Made by a program: the position numbers and the translations under genes. Shown here piece after piece: positions 41,298 to 50,795 of a stretch of 55,645 nucleotides of DNA. Below the pieces are notes generated by a model that was not told where the DNA came from, made no database searches, and was given only the letters and a program-made list of their open reading frames with translations. Source of the DNA: Clostridia bacterium (GTDB lineage Bacteria > Bacillota > Clostridia > Oscillospirales > Acutalibacteraceae); the NCBI GenBank assembly GCA_017407755.1, contig JAFQVY010000008.1, positions 1-55,645 of the forward strand. Reading direction: 5' to 3'. Positions within the stretch are counted from its first letter, which is position 1; each line of letters starts with the position of its first letter.

Positions 41298-42050
41298 GTG
41301 GAAAAGGGAATGGAAAAAGGAAATATAAATAACAGTGATAAAAAATACTTGCTTAAAAGGCGTATTTTTGCGGGTGCCTCGATTGTTGTTCTAATTGCCT
41401 TAAGTGTCTGGCTTACGTGGTTTTTGTGGAAAAAGGTCGGTATTTTTGAGCTTTCTCACATATCTGACTTTCAGACGCGTATAGACTCCTTTGGCACTTG
41501 GGGTTGGTTTGTAGCCCTTGGCATACAGGTTTTGCAGGTAATCGTGGCACTTATTCCCGGCGAGGTTGTAGAGGTTGGGTGTGGCTTGGCTTTTGGCTTT
41601 TGGGGCGGACTTGCTGTCTGCCTTTTAGGCTCAGCCATAGGCTCGGCGATAATTTTCTTGCTTGTTCGTAAATTCGGAGTTAAGCTTGTAGAGGTTTTTG
41701 TATCCCGCGAAAAGATTAACAGCCTTAAGTTTTTAAGTAACGAGCGTAAGCTTAAAAGCATAATATTTCTTGTGTTTTTTACCATAGGAACTCCTAAAGA
41801 TTTGCTCACGTATTTCGTAGGGCTTACAAATATTAAGCTTCACGAGTTTCTTATTATTTCAACAGTTGCGAGGATTCCCTCGGTTCTGACTTCGATTTTG
41901 GTAGGCGACACCCTAAGCGAAGGCAACTTCGTTACCTCAATTCTAATTTTTGCGGCGTCAGCCGTGTTGGGGCTTATGGGCGTTTTAGCCTACAATAAAT
42001 TTGTGGATAAACGGCAAAAATATAAAGAAGCAAAGAAAAAAGGCGATTGA
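41298..42050 (+). CDS. TVP38/TMEM64-family (VTT) membrane protein
   Basis: A 250-residue membrane protein with a basic cytoplasmic N-terminus and five to six spans. The VTT signature is visible as IPGEVVEVGCGLAFGFWGGLAVCLLGSAIGS (quoted for its Gly pattern around E and G) and FFTIGTPKDLLTYFVGLT. VTT proteins such as YngC and DedA relatives are linked to lipid scrambling and membrane homeostasis. The start is GTG at 41298 with GGAGA upstream; ATG 41310 is an alternative. The stop lies inside the terminator stem. Confidence 0.85.
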   Translation: MEKGMEKGNINNSDKKYLLKRRIFAGASIVVLIALSVWLTWFLWKKVGIFELSHISDFQTRIDSFGTWGWFVALGIQVLQVIVALIPGEVVEVGCGLAFGFWGGLAVCLLGSAIGSAIIFLLVRKFGVKLVEVFVSREKINSLKFLSNERKLKSIIFLVFFTIGTPKDLLTYFVGLTNIKLHEFLIISTVARIPSVLTSILVGDTLSEGNFVTSILIFAASAVLGLMGVLAYNKFVDKRQKYKEAKKKGD

Positions 42051-42077
42051 ATTTCTGTCAATCGCCTTTACTGTTTT
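42039..42077. terminator. Terminator overlapping the VTT gene's stop codon
   Basis: AAAGGCGATTGA pairs with TCAATCGCCTTT around ATTTCTG. The TGA stop of the VTT gene is part of the stem. The minus strand gives the better T-run (TTTTTTC) and serves potD; on the plus strand ACTGTTTTTTA follows. Confidence 0.85.
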
Positions 42078-43148
42078 TTATTCAGCCTTAACTTCTATGA
42101 ATTTTTCCTGCATATAGGAGTAAACTTCCTTGTCAAGGTCTGCAAAGGAGTAGCACTTGCTTAAATATTCTTCCGAAGGATAAATCAGCTCGGAGCTTTG
42201 GATTTCTTCGGGTAAAAGCTTAAATGCCTCAGAGTTAGGTGTTGAGTAACCGATATACTCAGCGTTTGCGGCGCCTACCTCAGCCTCTAACATAAAGTTG
42301 ATGAAAAGCTCTGCACCCTCTTTGTTCTGAGTAGATTTAGGAATACACATGGAGTCAACAAAGAAGTTTGAGCCTTCCTCAGGGAGGCAATAAGCAAGAT
42401 TCTCGTTGTTCTGAATCATTGAATATATATCGCCTGCATAGTAAGGAGCAATGGCTGCCTGCTCACCCTCCATTTCGGTGAATACCATGTCCATAACGTA
42501 TTTTTTAAGAAGAGGCTTCTGCTCAGAAAGCTTCTTAGCGGCAGTGTCAACCTCAGCCTTTGTAAATTTGTCGGGGGTAATGCCCGAAAGCTGCATTGCA
42601 ATTGCCATAGCATCACGGCTGTTGTCAATCATCAGAATTTCGCCCTTGAGGTTTTCATTCCATAAATCTGCAAATCCCTTGATAGTTTCATTACCTATCA
42701 TATTTTTGTTGTAGCAAAGTGCAACCACACCCCATGTGTAGGGCACAGAATACTTGTTGTCGGGGTCGAAGGGCAGGTTTTTATAGGTGTCAGCGATGTT
42801 CTTGTAATTTGGTACATTCTCAAAGTTAATTTCTGTTAGCAAATCCTCCGAAACAAGCTTTTCAATCATATAGTCAGAGGGAATTACTATATCGTAGCTT
42901 GAATTGGATGAGCTTAAAATTGAGTAAAGCTCTTCGTTTGTTTCGTAGGTTGTGTAATTAACCTTGATATTAAACTTATCTTCAAACTCTCTGATAACGT
43001 CCATAGAGCCATCGGTGCCGTCGCTGATGTTCTCGCCCCAGTTGAAAACGTTGATTTCGCTGTCATAGGATTTGAAGCAACCGCTAAGTGTCAAAGTCAT
43101 TGACACTGCGAGAACAAGTACCATTAAAATGCAGACTGTTTTTTTCAT
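42078..43148 (-). CDS. potD: Spermidine/putrescine-binding lipoprotein
   Basis: The 356-residue solute-binding protein delivers polyamines to the PotABC transporter. The lipoprotein signal ends TLTLSGCFKS. The PotD fold shows INVFNWGENIS, EDKFNIKVNYTTYETNEELY, YDIVIPSDYMIEKL and SVPYTWGVVALCYNKNMI, with the late FFVDSMCIPKSTQNKE. Acidic and Trp residues in WGENIS and YTWGVV are typical of polyamine contacts. It is the last gene of potABCD. Confidence 0.95.
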   Translation of the reverse strand: MKKTVCILMVLVLAVSMTLTLSGCFKSYDSEINVFNWGENISDGTDGSMDVIREFEDKFNIKVNYTTYETNEELYSILSSSNSSYDIVIPSDYMIEKLVSEDLLTEINFENVPNYKNIADTYKNLPFDPDNKYSVPYTWGVVALCYNKNMIGNETIKGFADLWNENLKGEILMIDNSRDAMAIAMQLSGITPDKFTKAEVDTAAKKLSEQKPLLKKYVMDMVFTEMEGEQAAIAPYYAGDIYSMIQNNENLAYCLPEEGSNFFVDSMCIPKSTQNKEGAELFINFMLEAEVGAANAEYIGYSTPNSEAFKLLPEEIQSSELIYPSEEYLSKCYSFADLDKEVYSYMQEKFIEVKAE

Positions 43149-43161
43149 TTATCTATCTCCC

Positions 43162-43965
43162 TTATTTTGAACTTTGAAGTTTTTTCTCCGCTTTGTAATC
43201 GCGGATATTTGTGATAATCAAAACCGCAAATACAACTAAAAACAGAATTGTTGAAAGTGCATTGATTTTCGGAGATATACGCTTTCTAATCATTGTGTAT
43301 ATCTCAATGGGCAGGGTCTGGAATTTACTGCCGCGGGTAAAGTAGGTGATTACAAAGTCGTCTAAAGAGTAAGTAAAGCTTATAAGAAAACCCGAAAGAA
43401 TGCCGGGCAAAAGCTCAAAGAACACTACCTTGAAAAACGCCTCTATCTGATTGCAACCTAAATCCAGTGCTGCCTCATAGATGTTGTGGTCCATTTGGCG
43501 GATTTTCGGTGCAACAGAAAGTATAACATAAGGCGTGCAAAATCCGATATGAGCCAAAAGAACGGTTAAAAATCCCATTTCAAAGTTAAACATTCTGCCT
43601 AAGAATGTAAAGAAAAGCATTAAGGAAACACCTGTTACAATCTCAGGGTTAATAATGGGAATGTTTGAAACGGTCTGAAAAATCTTTCGTGGAGCACCGC
43701 GGAAGTTGTACATTCCGATTGCTGCAAGGGTACCTAAAAGGGTAGACACCAACGCGGCTAACAGTGCAACCGTCAGAGTGTTGTAAAGAGACGTCATAAT
43801 TGACGAATCTTTAAATAATTCAATGTACCAGTCAAAGGTAAAGCCCTTCCAGACGGTGGTTTTTCCGTCATTGAAGGAGTAAGCTATAAGCACGGCAATT
43901 GGTGCATAAAGAAACATCATAATAAGCAGAACATAAAGCTTACTGCCTAACTTCATTTTTTTCAT
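43162..43965 (-). CDS. potC: Spermidine/putrescine ABC transporter permease PotC
   Basis: A 267-residue inner-membrane permease with about six spans. The ATPase-coupling loop is EAALDLGCNQIEAFFKVVFFELLPGI (EAA motif, quoted in part). The family start LYVLLIMMFLYAPIAVLIAYSFNDG and FTYSLDDFVITYF match PotC. It overlaps potB by 4 bp and is followed by potD after 13 bp. Confidence 0.94.
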   Translation of the reverse strand: MKKMKLGSKLYVLLIMMFLYAPIAVLIAYSFNDGKTTVWKGFTFDWYIELFKDSSIMTSLYNTLTVALLAALVSTLLGTLAAIGMYNFRGAPRKIFQTVSNIPIINPEIVTGVSLMLFFTFLGRMFNFEMGFLTVLLAHIGFCTPYVILSVAPKIRQMDHNIYEAALDLGCNQIEAFFKVVFFELLPGILSGFLISFTYSLDDFVITYFTRGSKFQTLPIEIYTMIRKRISPKINALSTILFLVVFAVLIITNIRDYKAEKKLQSSK

Positions 43966-44756
43966 ACGCCAACCGCCTCCTCATCGCCGAAGCGGTTCAT
44001 AACAATAATGAACAGCAAAATTATAACCATAAGGCAAAGCGAAAGTGCTGAGCCAGTGTGTCTGTCGGTCTGGAAAACCTTTTCGATAACGTCACCAATC
44101 ATAATGTCGTCGGTACCGCCTAAATACTGAGAAACAAGGAAGGTACTTGCAGTAGGCACAAATACCATTGTAACTCCCGATACAATACCGGGAACGGAAA
44201 GCGGAAGCACTACCTTGCTGAAAACCTTTAAGCCGTTACTTCCCAAGTCCTGAGCGGCTTCAATAAGGCTTTTGTCGATTTTTCCCATTACAGTATATAA
44301 GGGTAAAATCATAAAGGGCAAAAATTCGTAAACCATACCAAGCACAACGGCGCCTGTGTTTCCGATAAGGGGAACGTGCACTCCGAAAAGCCCTAATATT
44401 GAATCAAGAGGGCCGTTTTTTGAAAGAAGAACCACCCAAGCGTAAATACGAAGGAGGAAGTTCATCCACATTGGCACCATTACAAGCATAATAACAGTTC
44501 GCTGAGTTCTTGCTTTTGCCCTTGATATTATGTAGCTTAAGGGATAAGCCAGCAAAAGGCAAATTGTTGTAGAAAGAAGTGCTACCCACAGCGAATGCAA
44601 GAATACATCTCTGTAGCCCCAGGCTTTGCTGATAAACTCAAAGGTAAAGCGGCCGCCGTCGTCTCTTATGGCAAAGGCAACAACCATACCCAAAGGCACC
44701 AGCACAAACACAAGCATCCACAGAATGTAGGGAAGAGCTAACTTTTTAGACTTCAT
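43962..44756 (-). CDS. potB: Spermidine/putrescine ABC transporter permease PotB
   Basis: The 264-residue partner permease has six spans and the EAA loop [42 protein letters not shown] and [17 protein letters not shown] are typical PotB segments. The start at 44756 has CGGAGGGCG upstream on the minus strand; the earlier start at 44771 would displace it. The gene overlaps the end of potA by 11 bp. Confidence 0.93.
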   Translation of the reverse strand: MKSKKLALPYILWMLVFVLVPLGMVVAFAIRDDGGRFTFEFISKAWGYRDVFLHSLWVALLSTTICLLLAYPLSYIISRAKARTQRTVIMLVMVPMWMNFLLRIYAWVVLLSKNGPLDSILGLFGVHVPLIGNTGAVVLGMVYEFLPFMILPLYTVMGKIDKSLIEAAQDLGSNGLKVFSKVVLPLSVPGIVSGVTMVFVPTASTFLVSQYLGGTDDIMIGDVIEKVFQTDRHTGSALSLCLMVIILLFIIVMNRFGDEEAVGV

Positions 44757-46164
44757 TTTCGCCCTCCGCATCGTCTTTAAGGGTGATTACAGCATCTTTA
44801 AAGTCAAAGCAAATAGGTGCATAAGTAGCTACCTGCTCGTCTTGTGCACTGTGCATCAGCCACTTTCTCTCGTCAGACTCAACAATAATTTCATTGTATT
44901 CGCCTTTCCAGATTACCGACTCAATGTAAACGTCGTCAATCTGACCTACACCATCGCCTGCGATGTAAATACCTGTAGGCGGCAGAATAATGTTAAGCTT
45001 AGCGTCTTTTTCAAAGTATCTGTCTTTAATCTCAACCTCTTTGCCTTCAATGATTATTGTGGTTGTGTTTTCTTCTTCGTCTGAATAAGAAACCACAGCC
45101 TCAAATTCATTGTAAGGAGTGGGGAAGAGTTTTCGCATTATATGAATGTTGTCAGGTGTGACATACATACCTATGGTTTCGCCCACGCTCTGGCTTACTG
45201 TAGAATGAATAAGCAAAGTACAGTTCTTGCACTTAACCTCCATCTCATAGTGAACACCCTTGAAAACCGTGTTAACAACCTTGCCTGATATAATGCCGTT
45301 TTCCACAGGCACCACTAAAATATCCTCAGGTCTTATAACAACATCAACAGGTGTATTTTTGCCAAAGCCTGCATCTGTACACTTAAACTCCGTGCCCAAG
45401 ATATTTACCTTGTAATCCTCAATCATAGTGGCGTTAAGGATATTAGCCTCGCCTATAAAGTCAGCAACAAAGGCGTTTGAAGGTTCGTTATATATATCGG
45501 TAGGAGTTCCTATCTGTTCAATTACACCGTTGTTCATAACTACAACCCTGTCGCTCATTGTAAGAGCCTCTTCCTGGTCGTGAGTTACGTATACAAAGGT
45601 TTTCTTGGTCATTTTCTGAATACGCTTTAGCTCAATCTGCATATCCTTTCTGAGCTTTAAGTCAAGTGCACCCAAAGGCTCGTCCAAAAGAAGAACGTCA
45701 GGGTCGCACACAAGTGCTCTTGCAATAGCAACTCGCTGCTGCTGACCGCCCGAAAGCTGGCTGACACTACGTTTGTCATATCCTTTAAGGTCTACAACTG
45801 AAAGCATATACTTTACTTTCTTTTTAATTTCAGCTTTAGGAAGCTTCTTAAGCTTCAAACCGAAAGCTACATTGTCAAAAACATTCAGGTGAGGGAAAAG
45901 CGCGTATTTCTGAAATACGGTGTTAATATTTCTCTTGTGGGGCGGAGTACCGTTGATGCGATTTCCTTCGTAGAAAAGGTCACCGCTGTCGGGCTCTAAA
46001 AATCCGCCTATAATCCTGAGAGTTGTGGTTTTACCGCAGCCTGAGGGACCTAAGAAGGTTATAAACTCCTCGTCCATAATATCAAGGCTGATGTTGTTGA
46101 TGATTACCTCGCCGTCAAAGCTTACGTTTATATCTTTAAGCGAGATAATGGTGCTGTCCTTCAT
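44746..46164 (-). CDS. potA: Spermidine/putrescine ABC transporter ATPase with long C-terminus
   Basis: The 472 residues include a complete ATPase: Walker [11 protein letters not shown]-loop [12 protein letters not shown], signature [15 protein letters not shown], Walker [13 protein letters not shown], and the switch His in YVTHDQEEA. The C-terminal TOBE_2-type domain begins near residue 280. The protein is about 100 residues longer than usual PotA (about 370); the extra part, from [11 protein letters not shown], contains a Glu/Thr-rich stretch and ends with [12 protein letters not shown] and [10 protein letters not shown]. Its role is unknown. It is the first gene of the operon. Confidence 0.94.
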   Translation of the reverse strand: MKDSTIISLKDINVSFDGEVIINNISLDIMDEEFITFLGPSGCGKTTTLRIIGGFLEPDSGDLFYEGNRINGTPPHKRNINTVFQKYALFPHLNVFDNVAFGLKLKKLPKAEIKKKVKYMLSVVDLKGYDKRSVSQLSGGQQQRVAIARALVCDPDVLLLDEPLGALDLKLRKDMQIELKRIQKMTKKTFVYVTHDQEEALTMSDRVVVMNNGVIEQIGTPTDIYNEPSNAFVADFIGEANILNATMIEDYKVNILGTEFKCTDAGFGKNTPVDVVIRPEDILVVPVENGIISGKVVNTVFKGVHYEMEVKCKNCTLLIHSTVSQSVGETIGMYVTPDNIHIMRKLFPTPYNEFEAVVSYSDEEENTTTIIIEGKEVEIKDRYFEKDAKLNIILPPTGIYIAGDGVGQIDDVYIESVIWKGEYNEIIVESDERKWLMHSAQDEQVATYAPICFDFKDAVITLKDDAEGENEV

Positions 46165-46221
46165 AAAAAGCCACCCCCAAAATCATATTATAAGGGCAGA
46201 ATACCCTATTATCAAAATGAA

Positions 46222-46250
46222 ATTATATTATGTATTAAGAATTTTGTCAA
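46222..46250 (-). promoter_or_regulatory. Perfect-consensus promoter of potABCD
   Basis: Minus-strand TTGACA (46250-46245), 17-bp spacer, TATAAT (46227-46222). Both hexamers match consensus exactly. A short hairpin AGGG...CCCT lies at about 46193-46207 in the leader, a place where control could act. The rest of the 267-bp gap to the amylase start is AT-rich. Confidence 0.8.
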
Positions 46251-46355
46251 TTCTTTTGGCATTTATAATGTTTACAAAGTCTCAAAAAATTTCGTGAAAA
46301 ATTATTTTTTGTAATATATGACAAAAAATAGCCATAATTATGTATAATTATCCCA

Positions 46356-46383
46356 TTGCCAAAAGTTAAGGTTTTGGTATAAT
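46356..46383 (+). promoter_or_regulatory. Promoter of the amylase gene
   Basis: TTGCCA (46356-46361), 16-bp spacer, TATAAT (46378-46383), 48 bp before the start at 46432. It is back to back with the pot promoter. Confidence 0.65.
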
Positions 46384-46431
46384 GTATTTGTAGGATTTTC
46401 ACTTATTGTGATAAACGAAAGGATGATTAAG

Positions 46432-49400
46432 ATGAACAAATGCAAAAGACTGCTGTGTTTACTGCTTACTTTCGCAATGGTAATTTCTCTTTGTGCAGTA
46501 GGTTTCACAGCAAGTGCTGCAGGGGTAGAGGTTGCAGGCGTTTCTGCTGCTCCTACAGCTGCTGACGACTTTACTTGGGACAATGCAACTGTTTATTTCT
46601 TGCTTACTGACCGTTTTAATAACGGCAACACAAGCAACGATAACAGCTACAATCGCGGTCTCAACCAGAACGGCTCTAAAGCAAGCTACAATAATGTAGC
46701 AGCTTTCCAGGGCGGCGACTTTAAGGGTATTACCCAGAAAATCAACGAAGGCTACTTCGACGATTTAGGTATCAATGCCATTTGGGTTGCAGGTTGGTTT
46801 GAACAGACTCACGGCTACGTAGTAGGCGGTGACGGTAAAAGCTCCTTCCCTCACTACTCATACCACGGTTACTATGGTCTCGACTTTACAGAGCTTGACA
46901 AGAACTATGGTACAGAGGCAGAGTTCAAAGAGATGATTGATACAGCTCATGAGCACGGTATCCGTATCGTTCTTGACGTTGTTCTCAACCACCCCGGTTA
47001 CAACTCTATCTATGATATGAACGAGTACAACTTCGGTACACTTACAGGCAACTGGCAGAGTGTTTACTACAACTGGAACAGCATCAACCAGACTAACTAC
47101 CACGGTTGTATCAAATACAACGACGGTCAGGCTTCTGACTGGGCAAACTGGTGGGGCAGAGATTGGGTACGTGCAGGTATGGCAGGCTACGATAACAACG
47201 GTGGTGGCGACCTTACAGGTGCAGTTACATACCTCCCCGACTTCAAGACAGAAAATACAGCAACAGTAAGCCTTCCCAAGATTCTTCAGAACAAGTGGAC
47301 TAAGGAAGGTACATACAACGCAAAGGTTCAGGAGATTGACCAGACCTTCTCCAAGTATAACCTCGGCAACAAGACAGTTCTAAACTACCTTGTTTCTTGG
47401 TATGCTAAGTGGGTTGAAGAGTATGGTATCGACGGCTTCCGTTGTGACACAGCAAAGCACGTTGACACTTCTTGCTGGAAGAAGCTCAATGATGCTTGTA
47501 CAAAGGCTCTTCAGAATTGGAGAACTGCTAATCCTAACGCAGTAGGTGCAGACTGGGACGAGGATTTCTGGATGACAGGCGAAAACTTCGGTCAGGGTGT
47601 TGCTAACAACCACTACTACCAGAACGGCTTCGATTCTATGATTAACTTCTCCTTCTCAGGTGACAGCCAGGGTAACGGCTGTAACGGTATGAAGAAGGTA
47701 GGTAACCTTAACCAGACATATGCTGATTACGCAAATCAGATTAACAACAACGCAAACTTCAACGTTCTTACTTACATTTCTTCTCACGATACAGGTCTCT
47801 GCCGTGATGACCTTTACTATCAGGGCTCTGCACTCCTCCTCTTACCCGGCGGCGTTCAGATTTTCTACGGCGACGAGACTAACAGACAGTATGTTGAGTG
47901 TACTATCCACGACCATGAATCCAGAGGTTTCATGAACTGGAATAACACAGATAAGAACATTCTTGCTCACTGGCAGAAGGTTGGTTCTTTCAGAAACGAC
48001 CACGTTGCTGTTGGTGCAGGCTCTCATAAGAACCTCTCTGCTACAAGCGGTACAGCTTTCAGCCGTGAATATAACAAAAACAATGTTAAAGATACAGTTG
48101 TTTGTGTAATCGGTGCAAACAAGAATGCAAGCACAACAATTACACTTAACGGTGCATTTGCTGACGGTACAAAGGTAGTTAACGCTTACACAGGCGACAC
48201 TGCTACAGTAACAGGTGGCAAGGTTACATTCAATAGTGGTGCTCAGGGCACAATTCTCGTAGAGGTTGATGAAGCAACAGTTGTAGTACCTACAACAACT
48301 CCTATTCAGACAACTGCTCCTACAGAGCCCCAGAAGCCCACAACAGTAACAACTGCTCCTACAACTCCTTCTGAGCCCGTAAATCCCACAACTACAATTT
48401 CCACAGAACCCTCTGAGGAAATTCCCACAACAACAGCTCCCGACAAAATTACAACTGCTCCTACAGAGACTACTACAGCTCCTGTTGGTCCCGCAGAGTA
48501 CGTAGTTCTCGGTGATGCTGACTTCTCCGGCAAAGTAAACATCAAGGATGCTACTTTAATTCAGAAGCACATTGCAAAGATTGAAATTCTTGATGACAAG
48601 GCAATTTTCGCAAGTGACGTTGATGCAAGCGAAGTTCTCAATATTCGTGACGTAACATTTATCCAGAAGTGGCTTGCAAAGATGTCCATAGACTTCGCAG
48701 TAGGCACAGAGGTGCTTTATAAGGGTTCTGAGGAGTCTACAACTCCCAACGTTAAGCCTTCAGGCTCACCCATTATCATTCCCGGCAATCCCACAACTCC
48801 TACAGAGACAACAGTTGTAGAGCCTACAGAGACATCTACAACAGTAGAGCCTGTTGTTACAGAGCCTCAGCCTATCGTTACTGAGCCTCAGCCCATTGTT
48901 ACAGAGCCTCAGTACACAGAACCCCAGTATACAGAACCCGATATTCCCGATAATCCCGTAGGTGACACAATCACAATCTACTTTGAGAATACATACGGCT
49001 GGAACAGTGTTTACTGGCATGCATGGAATGATGCAGGCGGCACAAACACACCTTGGCCCGGTGACCCCATGACCAACGTAAGCGGTAATATCTATTCTGC
49101 TGAGGTAAGCACTGAGTTTACAGGTATTATCTTCAACGACGGTTCAGGTAGCGACTTCAACAAGACAACTGATACTACAATTGCCGGCGACGGTATGATG
49201 TTCTCTAATGGCTCTTGGGTAGCTTACGACCCCAACGGCGGCGGTAATGACAATCCCAATCCTCCTACACCCGGCACAAGCACAATTTACGTTAGGGATA
49301 GCGCAGGCTGGGGCACAGTATATTGTCATTCTTGGAGTGACTCAAGTGGTACAATATGGCCCGGCACACAGATGACAAATCTTGGCAATGGTGTATACAG

Positions 49401-49803
49401 CATTGATATTGATTCAAGTCATACAGGCGTAGTATTCAATAACGGCAGCGGTACGCAGACAGGCGACCTTACACCTAACTTCGGTCAGATTTTCGACAAC
49501 GGCACAAACAGCTGGAGTGCTTACGATGGCGGCAATGGCGGCGGTAACAGCGGCGGCGACGTAGTGGTTTCAGGCGATTACGTTTACTTTACAGATAACG
49601 CCGGTTGGGGCACAGTTTACTGCCATACTTGGAATACAGTAGGCGGCACAACCACATGGCCCGGCGTACAGATGGAAAATACAGGCGGCAACCAGTACCG
49701 TGTAATGGTTGACGGTAGCCACACAATGGTTAAGTTCAACAACGGCAATGGCGTTGAAGGATCGGAAGCTGAGCTTGTTCTCGGTAACACATATTCTAAC
49801 TAA
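46432..49803 (+). CDS. Secreted GH13 alpha-amylase with dockerin and three CBM26-like modules
   Basis: A 1,123-residue exported starch-degrading enzyme. Signal peptide about 1-30. The GH13 barrel (about 45-600) has DVVLNH (182-187), catalytic nucleophile Asp339 in DGFRCDTAKH, acid/base Glu384 in TGENFG and Asp453 in SSHDTG. A Thr/Pro-rich linker follows, then a dockerin (about 690-757) with two calcium-loop repeats, GDADFSGKVNIKDAT and SDVDASEVLNIRDVT. After a TEP-repeat linker come three starch-binding modules (about 846-933, 950-1033, 1049-1123), each with YGWNSVYWH- or AGWGTVYCH-type aromatics. The start at 46432 has AAAGGA 8 bp upstream. Codons favour C-ending forms, as in highly expressed genes. 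The dockerin implies attachment to a cohesin scaffold. Confidence 0.94.
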   Translation: MNKCKRLLCLLLTFAMVISLCAVGFTASAAGVEVAGVSAAPTAADDFTWDNATVYFLLTDRFNNGNTSNDNSYNRGLNQNGSKASYNNVAAFQGGDFKGITQKINEGYFDDLGINAIWVAGWFEQTHGYVVGGDGKSSFPHYSYHGYYGLDFTELDKNYGTEAEFKEMIDTAHEHGIRIVLDVVLNHPGYNSIYDMNEYNFGTLTGNWQSVYYNWNSINQTNYHGCIKYNDGQASDWANWWGRDWVRAGMAGYDNNGGGDLTGAVTYLPDFKTENTATVSLPKILQNKWTKEGTYNAKVQEIDQTFSKYNLGNKTVLNYLVSWYAKWVEEYGIDGFRCDTAKHVDTSCWKKLNDACTKALQNWRTANPNAVGADWDEDFWMTGENFGQGVANNHYYQNGFDSMINFSFSGDSQGNGCNGMKKVGNLNQTYADYANQINNNANFNVLTYISSHDTGLCRDDLYYQGSALLLLPGGVQIFYGDETNRQYVECTIHDHESRGFMNWNNTDKNILAHWQKVGSFRNDHVAVGAGSHKNLSATSGTAFSREYNKNNVKDTVVCVIGANKNASTTITLNGAFADGTKVVNAYTGDTATVTGGKVTFNSGAQGTILVEVDEATVVVPTTTPIQTTAPTEPQKPTTVTTAPTTPSEPVNPTTTISTEPSEEIPTTTAPDKITTAPTETTTAPVGPAEYVVLGDADFSGKVNIKDATLIQKHIAKIEILDDKAIFASDVDASEVLNIRDVTFIQKWLAKMSIDFAVGTEVLYKGSEESTTPNVKPSGSPIIIPGNPTTPTETTVVEPTETSTTVEPVVTEPQPIVTEPQPIVTEPQYTEPQYTEPDIPDNPVGDTITIYFENTYGWNSVYWHAWNDAGGTNTPWPGDPMTNVSGNIYSAEVSTEFTGIIFNDGSGSDFNKTTDTTIAGDGMMFSNGSWVAYDPNGGGNDNPNPPTPGTSTIYVRDSAGWGTVYCHSWSDSSGTIWPGTQMTNLGNGVYSIDIDSSHTGVVFNNGSGTQTGDLTPNFGQIFDNGTNSWSAYDGGNGGGNSGGDVVVSGDYVYFTDNAGWGTVYCHTWNTVGGTTTWPGVQMENTGGNQYRVMVDGSHTMVKFNNGNGVEGSEAELVLGNTYSN
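48850..48945 (+). repeat. Tandem repeats in the amylase linker
   Basis: Imperfect tandem units encode VTEPQPI (twice), VTEPQ and YTEPQ/YTEP (twice) in the linker between the dockerin and the first starch-binding module. Third-base differences between units show they are not recent copies. Such Thr/Glu/Pro linkers are usually flexible and can be glycosylated. Confidence 0.8.
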
Positions 49804-49815
49804 TTGCTAAAAATT

Positions 49816-49850
49816 AAGGCAGTCTCACGTCTGTGAGGCTGCCTTTTTAT
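49816..49850 (+). terminator. Terminator of the amylase gene
   Basis: AAGGCAG-CTCAC pairs with GTGAG-CTGCCTT with one unpaired base on each side, followed by TTTATTATTTTTA. Confidence 0.85.
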
Positions 49851-49878
49851 TATTTTTATGTGTTCATACTTTGTTTCA

Positions 49879-49906
49879 TTGACAAATCCTCAAAAAGATA
49901 TATAAT
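49879..49906 (+). promoter_or_regulatory. Promoter of the polysaccharide exporter operon
   Basis: TTGACA (49879-49884), 16-bp spacer, TATAAT (49901-49906), both perfect hexamers, 55 bp before the TTG start at 49962. Confidence 0.75.
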
Positions 49907-49961
49907 GTTATTTGTAATACTATGGATAATTGTGTCCGTAATTTGAGGAGGTAATAACAGC

Positions 49962-50783
49962 TTGTTTCAGATTTTTAAAGAACACAAGGGTTTCGGCAAG
50001 CAGATAATGCTTTTAGCCGTTAATGACCTGAAAAAAACATATAAGGGTGCCGCTATCGGCCCCCTCTGGGCAGTAATCAAGCCTGCCTTTACGCTTTTTG
50101 TATATTGGTTCGCTTTTACTATAGGTCTTAAGACAGGAAATACAGAGGCTTATCACGGTCTTGAATACTCAAAGTTCATTTTTCTTTTAGTAGGTTTTGT
50201 GCCTTGGTTTTTTATAAACGACAGTATCACTTTAGGTGCAAAATCAATCAGAATGAATCGACAGTTTGTTACCAAGGTTTCTTTCCCTGTTTCGACAATT
50301 ATGACCTTTACGGCAGTAGCAAGGCTGTTTGTTCATATTTTTCTTGCAGCCATTATGTATGTAATACTCATATTAAATAAGTCTACAGATATTCTGACCC
50401 CCTCGATTTATAACCTGCAATTTTTCCTTTATTGTCCTCTTATGGTGATTTTCTTTGTGGCACTTACTTGGTCAACTGCACCTATGGCGGCGTTTTCTAA
50501 GGACTTTGAAAATATGGTTATGTCTATAATGTCTGGTGTTTTCTGGCTTTCGGGTATTATTTATAACACCTATGCATTAGAAAGCGAAACACTTAAGACA
50601 GTTATGCTTTTTAATCCCATTAATTTCTTCGCCAATGGTTATCGTAAGGCTTTTCTTTACGGCGAGTGGTTCTATGAAAATCCCGTTGAACTTTATATAT
50701 TCTTAGGTGAGTTTTTACTGGTGTTTGTGTTAGGTCTTTGGAACTATAAACGCCTCAGAAAAGCTCTGCCTGACGTGCTTTAA
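49962..50783 (+). CDS. Polysaccharide/teichoic-acid ABC exporter permease (TagG/Wzm-like)
   Basis: A 273-residue ABC-2-type permease with about six spans. The N-terminal LAVNDLKKTYKGAAIGPLWAVIKPAFTLFVYW (core KTYKGAAIGPLWAVIKP) is a hallmark of TagG/Wzm; FLYCPLMVIFFVALTW and FWLSGIIYN follow. The start is TTG at 49962 behind GAGGAGGTAATAAC. The partner ATPase gene begins 12 bp after the stop. Cargo is likely an undecaprenyl-linked wall polymer. Confidence 0.9.
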   Translation: MFQIFKEHKGFGKQIMLLAVNDLKKTYKGAAIGPLWAVIKPAFTLFVYWFAFTIGLKTGNTEAYHGLEYSKFIFLLVGFVPWFFINDSITLGAKSIRMNRQFVTKVSFPVSTIMTFTAVARLFVHIFLAAIMYVILILNKSTDILTPSIYNLQFFLYCPLMVIFFVALTWSTAPMAAFSKDFENMVMSIMSGVFWLSGIIYNTYALESETLKTVMLFNPINFFANGYRKAFLYGEWFYENPVELYIFLGEFLLVFVLGLWNYKRLRKALPDVL

Positions 50784-50795
50784 GGAGGTTTTGCT

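Noticed and set aside
48850-48945. CRISPR-like repeat array
   Set aside because: The repeats are short, in frame, coding for Thr/Glu/Pro linker units, with no spacers.
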